Shown here: one piece after another, positions 9,512 to 16,152 of the stretch | How positions within the stretch are numbered: position 1 is the stretch's first letter | How the letters are laid out: each line of letters opens with the position of its first letter | NCBI GenBank assembly: GCA_947629705.1 | Contig: CANREN010000013.1 | Span: 1 to 53,655, forward strand | Direction: 5' to 3' | Source of the DNA: an uncultured Alistipes sp. | GTDB lineage: Bacteria; Bacteroidota; Bacteroidia; Bacteroidales; Rikenellaceae | Length of the DNA: 53,655 nt | Translations under genes and position numbers: made by a program | Notes under the pieces: model-generated | Databases searched by the model: none | The model's input: only the letters and a program-made list of their open reading frames with translations | Told to the model about the DNA's origin: nothing

Positions 9512-9571
9512 CGAAGTCTCCCACCTGCGGAGGACGCCAAAGCGGCGGCCTTCCGCAGGCGGGAGACTTCG
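9512..9571. repeat. 20-bp inverted repeat, one mismatch
   Basis: Left arm 9512-9531 (CGAAGTCTCCCACCTGCGGA) pairs with right arm 9552-9571 across a 20-base loop; only one position differs. No T-run follows on either strand. It may be a mobile-element end or a structured transcript part; function unknown. Confidence 0.55.
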
Positions 9572-9787
9572 CATGATTTCAGCTTGGGTCGGGCGCTCGA
9601 CCGGGTTGGCATCGGTTCTCTGTCTGGTTCCCCGATGCGGTGGTGTCTCTGTTTGCTCTTGGAGAGCATCTCCGCTGCCGCCCCGTTTCCGAAAGGCGCA
9701 GTCGGTAGCGAAGAAAGTCTGCCAAGCACAGGAACGCCGAGCACAGGAATGCTCCATCGCATCGGGAAGCCCTTTCAAATGGGCCGC

Positions 9788-9820
9788 CCCGTGCCGGTTA
9801 ATTCACCCGTGCCGGTTAAT
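9788..9820. repeat. 15-bp direct duplication at the 3' end of the sod gene
   Basis: CCCGTGCCGGTTAAT occurs at 9788-9802 and 9806-9820 (period 18). The second copy contains the superoxide dismutase stop codon, so the duplication begins inside the coding end. Confidence 0.6.
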
Positions 9821-10403
9821 GAAAACGGGCTTCGACCTTTTTCCAGTCGATGTTGTCCCACAGCGCCGCTACGGCATCCGCCCGACGATTGCGGTAGTCG
9901 ATGTAGTAGGCGTGTTCCCAAACATCCAGACAGAGCAGCGGCTTCATCCCGTGGCGCAGCGGATTGCCTGCATTCTGTTCGCTGACGATGGTCAGATTGC
10001 CCGCCTTGTCCTCGGCTAACCAGACCCATCCCGAACCGAACAGCGCCGCCGCCGCTTTGTTCATCTGTGCCTTGAGCTGCTCGACCGAACCGAAATCGCG
10101 GTCGATGGCCTCTTTGAGTGCCCCCGTGGGGCGGGGCTGCGGCGTGGGCGAAAGCTGGTCGAAGAAAAATTCGTGGTTCCAGACTTGCGCGGCGTTGTTG
10201 AAGATCGGGCCGTCGGCCGAAACGATGATCGCCTCGAGCGGCTGGCCTGCATAGGGCGAATCGACGATCAATTCATTGAGTTTGTCGATGTAGCCTTTGT
10301 AGTGCTTGTCGTGATGGAAACGCAGGGTCTCCTCTGAAACCTGCGGTGCGAGCGCATCGTAGGCGTAGGGCAGCTCGCGCACGGTGAACTGCGGTTGCGT
10401 CAT
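9816..10403 (-). CDS. sodB: Superoxide dismutase, Fe/Mn family (Fe-type or cambialistic)
   Basis: 195 residues from ATG 10403 (MTQPQFTVRELPYAYDAL); ATG 10421 is an alternative adding six residues. Metal ligands are visible: His30 (FHHDKHY), His77 (NNAAQVWNHEFF), Asp160 and His164 (DVWEHAYY). The NNAAQVWNH and NAGNPL segments fit the iron-type pattern, in which the active-site Gln comes from the AAQVWNH segment; Bacteroides enzymes of this type can use either metal. It is a cytoplasmic enzyme that removes superoxide, useful to an anaerobe exposed to oxygen. A rubredoxin gene lies 104 bases upstream on the same strand, which supports an oxidative-stress role for the pair. Confidence 0.95.
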   Translation of the reverse strand: MTQPQFTVRELPYAYDALAPQVSEETLRFHHDKHYKGYIDKLNELIVDSPYAGQPLEAIIVSADGPIFNNAAQVWNHEFFFDQLSPTPQPRPTGALKEAIDRDFGSVEQLKAQMNKAAAALFGSGWVWLAEDKAGNLTIVSEQNAGNPLRHGMKPLLCLDVWEHAYYIDYRNRRADAVAALWDNIDWKKVEARFH

Positions 10404-10507
10404 GGTGTCGGTGGTGGTCATGAGATGGATAATGAGTGGTAAGACAGATAAATACATGGACGAAATCGTTTTGTGCGGGCGTTCGCGCGGCCCGCGGATG
10501 AAAGGTG

Positions 10508-10672
10508 CTATTCATCGACCGGTTCGAACGCCCACTTGCCTTCGCCGCAGACCGGACAGATCCAGCCTTCGGGCAGGTCGTCGAACGAGGTGCCCGGGGC
10601 GATGCCGTTTTCGGGGTCGCCCGCTTCGGGGTCATAGATGTATTCGCATACGGTGCATCGATACTTTTTCAT
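10508..10672 (-). CDS. Rubredoxin
   Basis: A 54-residue gene beginning [20 protein letters not shown] and ending ...WAFEPVDE. Iron is held by two CxxC pairs, Cys6/Cys9 (CTVC) and Cys39/Cys42 (CPVC), with the family-standard [12 protein letters not shown] and [10 protein letters not shown] contexts, so it is a complete classical rubredoxin. It is a small cytoplasmic one-electron carrier. In anaerobes rubredoxins often feed superoxide- or peroxide-reducing enzymes, and the sodB gene follows downstream on the same strand. No promoter of the TAnnTTTG type was evident just upstream. Confidence 0.95.
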   Translation of the reverse strand: MKKYRCTVCEYIYDPEAGDPENGIAPGTSFDDLPEGWICPVCGEGKWAFEPVDE

Positions 10673-10825
10673 GGTAACGGATCGTTTGTTGTTCGTAAAT
10701 TCGGTGGGAGGTTGAACAAATAGCGTACCGCAAATTCCGTCGTCGGGCGAAATCTGCGATACGCGGGATGCCCGTGTGCGGTGTGCGGGCCGGATACGGA
10801 ACCGATCGCAGCCCGTCGCGTTCGG

Positions 10826-11818
10826 TCAGAGCAGCGTTTCCATGATCTGCACGGCATTGAGGGCCGCGCCCTTGCGGATCTGGTCGCTCACGCACCAGAA
10901 AGTCAGTCCGTTGTCGCAGGTCAGGTCGCGGCGGACACGGCCCACATAGACAGGGTCTTTGCCCTCCATGAACAGCGGCATGGGATAGACGTTGTTCGCC
11001 GGATCGTCCTGCAAGACGACGCCCGGGGCTGCTGCGAATGCGGCGCGGGCCTCCTCGACCGTTACCGGACGTTCGGTCTCCAACCAGATGCTCTCCGAGT
11101 GGTTGCGCATGACCGGCACCCGCACGCAGGTCGCCGATACGCGGATGTCCGAGTGCATGATCTTCTGCGTTTCGTGGTACATTTTCATCTCCTCGCGCGT
11201 ATAGTCGTTCTCCATGAAAGCGTCGATATGCGGGATGACGTTGTAGGCTAATTGGACGGAGAATTTCGATACCGTGGGCTGTTTGCCGGCGCCTAACTCG
11301 GCGTATTGCCGCACCAATTCGTCCATCGCTGCGGCTCCGGCGCCGCTCGCCGACTGGTAGGTCGCGACGTGCACCCGACGGATATGCGAGAGCCGTTCGA
11401 TCGCTTGGAGCGCCACGACCATCTGGATCGTCGTGCAGTTGGGATTGGCGATGATGCGCCGCGGAGCGTTTTTCGCATCGTCGGGATTGACCTCGGGGAC
11501 GACCAACGGGACGTCGGCATCCATGCGGAACGCCCGCGAGTTGTCGATCATCGTCGCTCCGTAACGGGTGATGGTTTCGGCATACTCTTTCGACACGTCG
11601 GTGCCCGCCGAAGTCAGTGCGAAATCGACCTTGCGGAAGTCGTCGTTGTGCTGCAACAATTTTACGGTGAGCGGCTTGCCGCGGAACGAATAGGTGCGTC
11701 CGGCACTTCGGGCCGATCCGAAGAGCGACAACTCGTCGATCGGCAGGTTGCGATTTTCCAGAATCTTCAGAAATTCCTGACCCACGGCGCCGCTGGCGCC
11801 CACGATTGCGATTCTCAT
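10826..11818 (-). CDS. asd: Aspartate-semialdehyde dehydrogenase
   Basis: 330 residues. N-terminal NADP-binding motif [10 protein letters not shown] (residues 7-16). The catalytic cysteine is Cys128 in ANPNCTTIQ, followed by [13 protein letters not shown] and the substrate-site segment [13 protein letters not shown]. It reduces aspartyl phosphate to aspartate semialdehyde, the branch point to diaminopimelate/lysine, threonine and methionine. It starts 19 bases after the stop of the restriction-modification methyltransferase gene and is presumably read from the same minus-strand transcript. The restriction-modification pair therefore lies between it and the PBP1A gene. Confidence 0.95.
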   Translation of the reverse strand: MRIAIVGASGAVGQEFLKILENRNLPIDELSLFGSARSAGRTYSFRGKPLTVKLLQHNDDFRKVDFALTSAGTDVSKEYAETITRYGATMIDNSRAFRMDADVPLVVPEVNPDDAKNAPRRIIANPNCTTIQMVVALQAIERLSHIRRVHVATYQSASGAGAAAMDELVRQYAELGAGKQPTVSKFSVQLAYNVIPHIDAFMENDYTREEMKMYHETQKIMHSDIRVSATCVRVPVMRNHSESIWLETERPVTVEEARAAFAAAPGVVLQDDPANNVYPMPLFMEGKDPVYVGRVRRDLTCDNGLTFWCVSDQIRKGAALNAVQIMETLL

Positions 11819-11837
11819 TTTGAGTATATGTTAAAAA

Positions 11838-12908
11838 CTAAATGGTTGCTATCATTAAAACTTCTTTACTTTCTGAATTGCTTAATGCATATTTAATGTC
11901 TTTACTCATCATAATTGTAACTTGTCGTCCTTCGCTTCGTAGGATATTATATATGTCTTCTATTGACGGAATGCCGTTTGACCGATAGGAAATAACTAAA
12001 ATACTTTGATTGAATTTTCGGAATAATCGTTTGAAAGAATCTGCAATTTTATTTTTGTTGCACCATGTATTTTCAACTCGTTTCAATCGAAGATGTTTGC
12101 TCTTGTAATCAATCAAATCCACCCATTGCGGATAGCATACAACCCCGTTTAAGAAATGGTAAAAATCCGAATAGTCAAGACCGACACCATTTGCATTGAT
12201 GTAAGGGGTATCGATATAGACTAAATCGTAGGTGCCGGTAATAGACAAAGCATCTAAATTACAAGAACGACAATATTTACCATTATCAAATACGGCATTA
12301 TTGGCTTCTGTTACAAATCGTCTGAAATGAATCGGAAAAGGTGTGTCCCAAGTTACTTTATTGCCGAAGCTTCGTTTTACGTTTTGCATCCGAACGTATA
12401 AATTACGACGATGGAATAAATTATAAGGCCGTTTAATGATACAAGATTGAAATAATGCGAAATAAGCAATAGCCTGTTTATATGGATTGTTCATCATGCG
12501 GATATTGGTAGAAACCATATCCAACCAACGGTTTTCTGCATCAGTGAAATAGATATTGCTAAATGTTTTCTGAATAAAATCTGGATAAATGATATCCGGT
12601 CGATAAACTAATAAGTGATTGATCTCTTCGTCGTTTAATAATTGATCCGTATTTTCGATAAGCGCTTTCCCGATAATCGAATTGAAAGGCAAAATGTCGT
12701 TATAAGTAACGGTTTTACCCTCTTGTTTCATCTTATAAGCCACACATCCCGTACCGCCGAACGCATCCAATGCTGTTTGGAATGGTAAATCTTTTATTGC
12801 ATTCCATATCCAATCAATGAATTTCACTTTACACCCTTGATACCGAGTTGATGGAAAAACGGGTATATGTGGATTATCAAATAATGTATATGCAAACTCT
12901 CTTCTCAT
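11838..12908 (-). CDS. DNA adenine-N6 methyltransferase of an EcoRV-type restriction-modification system
   Basis: 356 residues of the D12/Dam-like class. Motif I (AdoMet binding) is DAFGGTG at residues 48-54; the catalytic motif IV is DTPY at 233-236, in the context LVYIDTPYI. Most family members have DPPY, so Thr replaces Pro at one position. The start lies one base after the stop of the EcoRV-like nuclease gene upstream, so the two are tightly coupled with the nuclease first. Predicted role: methylate adenine in the nuclease site (GATATC by analogy with M.EcoRV) to protect the chromosome. The gene is clearly more AT-rich than its flanks, indicating horizontal acquisition. GATATC is present inside the gene at 12591. 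Confidence 0.85.
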   Translation of the reverse strand: MRREFAYTLFDNPHIPVFPSTRYQGCKVKFIDWIWNAIKDLPFQTALDAFGGTGCVAYKMKQEGKTVTYNDILPFNSIIGKALIENTDQLLNDEEINHLLVYRPDIIYPDFIQKTFSNIYFTDAENRWLDMVSTNIRMMNNPYKQAIAYFALFQSCIIKRPYNLFHRRNLYVRMQNVKRSFGNKVTWDTPFPIHFRRFVTEANNAVFDNGKYCRSCNLDALSITGTYDLVYIDTPYINANGVGLDYSDFYHFLNGVVCYPQWVDLIDYKSKHLRLKRVENTWCNKNKIADSFKRLFRKFNQSILVISYRSNGIPSIEDIYNILRSEGRQVTIMMSKDIKYALSNSESKEVLMIATI

Positions 12909-12909
12909 T

Positions 12910-13683
12910 TTAGAGATGTTTGAATTGTTTGTATTCAGTAAGATTACTATAGTATGGCTTTTGTAATTCTGCGCGTTGGGCCATATCTGTTGTTAAATAA
13001 TTTCTCCAATAATCATCGAATATTTCTTCGCCGAGTAAATGAAATGGCCCATTTCCACGTATTAGATCGTCAATCTTGCAGATGGAACCAATGTTTTTCG
13101 TGTTGCCGCTTCCTGGCCGGTCTGTTGCAATACGCCATTTCTCTTGTACGAAAAATTGAAAATCTTTTACGACCGATTGTATTTCGTCCAATTGATCCAA
13201 TCGATAAATTTTTCGCTCGTCGATTCTTTCGATAGTCGAATAAATCATGCCAAGTACAATGTGAGCCGTATAAGACTGATAGGGATACATGATATTTTTC
13301 GTACTGTTTCGCTCTCTGAAGTATCCAGTAAATGCACCTAAAGTTAATCCGTTGATTGTGTTTGCTGTTTTTCGATAGCTGCTTTTCAAATCGACGGCAA
13401 ATAAATGCCCTTCGTCATCTTTGAAAGTAATATCCGGATAATAGTTTTGTTCCTTTGTCAGTTCAATTTCCAATCCATGTGTTTTTGCAAAATCATAAAT
13501 TTTAGGAAAGATGTATAATTCTGCAATTTTTGAGATAACTTTTGTATCATTTGATATTGTATAGATTGTTTTGTGAATATCCACAAACCCTTTGACAACC
13601 CAATCGCCATTTGGTTGACTGATTTCTGCATGAAAATCTTTGACAGCGGTTGTAAGAAGATCGATGAATGTGCGTTTGTCCAT
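12910..13683 (-). CDS. Type II restriction endonuclease, EcoRV family
   Basis: 257 residues, close to EcoRV in length and aligning by eye along most of it. The catalytic residues correspond: Glu55 (KIAELY; EcoRV Glu45), Asp84 (NYYPDITF; Asp74), Asp98 and Lys100 (AVDLKSSY; Asp90/Lys92). The DNA-recognition loop GSGNTKN at 191-197 matches the EcoRV loop GSGNTTN, and the flanking NIGSI, DYWRNY and EYKQF segments also agree. Predicted to cut GATATC to blunt ends. No controller gene is visible. It starts 21 bases after the PBP1A stop and is AT-rich, so it looks like an acquired cassette. Confidence 0.92.
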   Translation of the reverse strand: MDKRTFIDLLTTAVKDFHAEISQPNGDWVVKGFVDIHKTIYTISNDTKVISKIAELYIFPKIYDFAKTHGLEIELTKEQNYYPDITFKDDEGHLFAVDLKSSYRKTANTINGLTLGAFTGYFRERNSTKNIMYPYQSYTAHIVLGMIYSTIERIDERKIYRLDQLDEIQSVVKDFQFFVQEKWRIATDRPGSGNTKNIGSICKIDDLIRGNGPFHLLGEEIFDDYWRNYLTTDMAQRAELQKPYYSNLTEYKQFKHL

Positions 13684-13704
13684 TTTTTATTGGGTTAAAT
13701 AATA

Positions 13705-16116
13705 TCAATCGAAAAACTCATCGTCTTCGGCGATGCCGGTTTCCGACTCCAGCGCGCCGGCGAGCGCCTCGTCGCAGTCGTAATGCGGCATCTGCGCCGG
13801 CCGGATGAACGTATCCGTCCGACCGATCCCGAACCGGCCGTCTTCGTAAACATTCTTCATGAATTCGCCCACGATCGGCAGCGCGACGACGCTTCCTTCG
13901 CCCGCCGAGATCAGGTGGACGAACTGGTCTTCGCCGCCGACCCAGGCTCCGGCCACGATCTTCGGCGCCACGCACATGAACCATGCGTCGCGGTTTTTGT
14001 TGGAGGTGCCGGTTTTGCCGCCGATCTCCACGCCGGAGAAGCCGTAGTCGCGGTTCAGACGTCCCGCCGTACCGGCATTGACCACCCCTTGCAGCATGGT
14101 GAGCATCGTGTAGGCCGTGCGTTCGTTGATGGCATCCTGCGATTGCGGGACGAACGTGGCGATGACGTTGCCTAATTGGTCTTCGATGCGCGTAACGAAG
14201 GTCGCGTCGTTGTGCACGCCCTGGTTGGCGAAGGTCGAGAAGGCGCTCACCATCTCGAACACGTTCGATTCGGAGGTGCCCAGACACAACGCCGGAACCG
14301 GATCGATGAAGCTGCGGATGCCCATGTTATGGATGAAGTCGGCCACAGCCTCGGGTTGTTTGGCCTGCTTCATGATCCAGGCCGAGTAGTTGTTGCGGCT
14401 GCGGGCCAGCCCCCACGACAGCGGATTGAGCTCGCCGTTCTGCTCCACCTTGCCGGCCTCTTTGGGGGACCAGGCCGTGCCGTTGGCCGTCTCGATGGTA
14501 ACCGGCAGATTGGGAACCATCGTGCAGGGGGTCATGCCGAGGTGGTCGATGGCGAACGTATAGACGAACGGTTTGATGGTCGAGCCGATCTGCCGCTTGC
14601 CCTGTTTTGCCATGTCGTACTTGAAGTATCGGAAATTCGGGCCGCCGACATAGGCCTTGACGAATCCCGTGTGCGGATCGAGCGCCACGAACGCCGCGCG
14701 CATGATGCGTTTGTGGTGGAGAATCGAATCGCGCGGGGTCATCAGCGTGTCGCGTTCGCCCTGGAAGGTGAATACCTTCATCGAGCAGGGGCGGTCGAAC
14801 GAGGCTTCGATCTCGCGTTCGGCGATTCCGGCGTTCTTCATCTCGCGGTAGCGATCCGAATAGCGGATGGCATGTCGCATGATCCGGTCGCGTTCGGTCT
14901 TGTCGGCATCGAGGAAAAGCACCTTCGTGCGCTTGTACTGCGCGTCCATGCGGGGCTGGATGACCCGCTCTAATTGGTTCTGCACGGCCTGTTCGGCATA
15001 GCGCTGCATCTCCGAATTGAGGGTCGTATAGATTTTCAGCCCGTCGCGATAGATGTCGTAGGGCGTGCCGTCGGCCTTGCGGTTCTTGCGGCACCAGCCG
15101 TAGAGCGGATTGCGGTCGTATTCCGATACGGCCTGTTCATAGTCCCAGTCGTTGTTGAACTGGTTGCGGCGGGGCCGGTCGGCATTCATCGTCAACCGGA
15201 GCATTTCGCGGAAATAGGTGGCCGTGCCGGCATTGTGCGATACCGGTTTGTAGTTCAGTACGATGGGCAGCGCCGCGATCGAATCGTACCGGGCGCGCGA
15301 CAATGCTCCGGCATGGTGCATTCGCGACAGCACCAAATTACGGCGCGCCAGCGCATTCTCCGGATTGCGGATCGGCGAGTAGCGGGTCGGTGCATTCACC
15401 ACGCCGACCAACATGGCGGCCTCCTGTACGTTGAGCTGCCCGGGCTCCTTGTTGAAGAAGGTCTGCGCGGCGGCCTTGATGCCGTAGGCATTCGAGCCGT
15501 ATTCCACCGTGTTGAGGTACATGGCGGCGATCTCCTCTTTGGTGTAGTTGTATTCGAGTTTCAGCGCCGTGATCCACTCCTTGAACTTCGAGACGACCAG
15601 CTTCGCTTTGCGGCCCACGGCTCCGCGGCTGGTCGTGTCGCGCGGAAAGAGGTTTTTGGCCAACTGCTGGGTGATGGTCGAGCCGCCGCCCTGCGACGTG
15701 TTCTGGAGCAGCAGCGTCTTGAACGCCACGCGGAACAGCGACGGAATGTCGATGCCCGAATGGCTGCGGAAGCGGATGTCCTCGGTGGCGATCAATGCTG
15801 CGACGACGGGCGGCACCTCGCGGCCGTCCATCCGGATGCGGAGCGTCGAATCGATCGGGAAGAGATCGGCGTATTGCACGTAGGAGCGGTTCTGCACGAA
15901 ATAGGTGCCGAGCACCTTGCCGTCTTCGGAGTAGATCTCCGTGGCGAGGTTGCTGCGCGGATTTTCGAGCTCTTCGAACGACGGCATCCGTCCGAAAAGC
16001 CCTGCGGCCGTGAGCAGGAGCATGATTGCGACTATCGCGACAGGAGCGAAGGCGATATACCAGATGTATTTGATTTTCTGCGGGTCGATGCCCGACGTCT
16101 TTTTGCGTTGCGCCAT
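13705..16116 (-). CDS. Penicillin-binding protein 1A (bifunctional transglycosylase/transpeptidase)
   Basis: 803 residues from ATG 16116 (MAQRKKTSG), chosen over an in-frame ATG at 16146 because it gives the usual short cytoplasmic tail before the membrane segment at ~17-40. GT51 domain: catalytic Glu112 in ATEDIRFRSHSGID and QGGGSTITQQLAKNLF at 142-157. Transpeptidase motifs: SxxK Ser511-Lys514 (GSTIKPF), SxN Ser572-Asn574, KTG at 700-702. Polymerises and cross-links peptidoglycan in the periplasm. The upstream gene for a large outer-membrane protein ends 36 bases before, and the restriction cassette follows after 21 bases. Confidence 0.95.
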   Translation of the reverse strand: MAQRKKTSGIDPQKIKYIWYIAFAPVAIVAIMLLLTAAGLFGRMPSFEELENPRSNLATEIYSEDGKVLGTYFVQNRSYVQYADLFPIDSTLRIRMDGREVPPVVAALIATEDIRFRSHSGIDIPSLFRVAFKTLLLQNTSQGGGSTITQQLAKNLFPRDTTSRGAVGRKAKLVVSKFKEWITALKLEYNYTKEEIAAMYLNTVEYGSNAYGIKAAAQTFFNKEPGQLNVQEAAMLVGVVNAPTRYSPIRNPENALARRNLVLSRMHHAGALSRARYDSIAALPIVLNYKPVSHNAGTATYFREMLRLTMNADRPRRNQFNNDWDYEQAVSEYDRNPLYGWCRKNRKADGTPYDIYRDGLKIYTTLNSEMQRYAEQAVQNQLERVIQPRMDAQYKRTKVLFLDADKTERDRIMRHAIRYSDRYREMKNAGIAEREIEASFDRPCSMKVFTFQGERDTLMTPRDSILHHKRIMRAAFVALDPHTGFVKAYVGGPNFRYFKYDMAKQGKRQIGSTIKPFVYTFAIDHLGMTPCTMVPNLPVTIETANGTAWSPKEAGKVEQNGELNPLSWGLARSRNNYSAWIMKQAKQPEAVADFIHNMGIRSFIDPVPALCLGTSESNVFEMVSAFSTFANQGVHNDATFVTRIEDQLGNVIATFVPQSQDAINERTAYTMLTMLQGVVNAGTAGRLNRDYGFSGVEIGGKTGTSNKNRDAWFMCVAPKIVAGAWVGGEDQFVHLISAGEGSVVALPIVGEFMKNVYEDGRFGIGRTDTFIRPAQMPHYDCDEALAGALESETGIAEDDEFFD

Positions 16117-16152
16117 AGTGCGGAAATTTGTGCCAAAAATAGGCATTTTTTG

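Larger units (their letters stand above)
8115..9787. other. Gene-poor stretch with repeats and hairpins
   Basis: About 1.7 kb without a recognisable gene on either strand. Open frames here (for example around 8416-8859 on the minus strand) have no family features I can identify and composition unlike the neighbours. Visible structure is limited to direct repeats (8397/8970 and 9099/9219), a terminator-like AACAAAAAAGCG...CGCTTTTG hairpin near 9251-9280, and a long inverted repeat at 9512-9571. The part from 9000 to 9450 is distinctly AT-rich. No tRNA, RNase P or tmRNA hallmark was found. It is best read as decayed accessory DNA next to the glycan locus. Confidence 0.55.
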
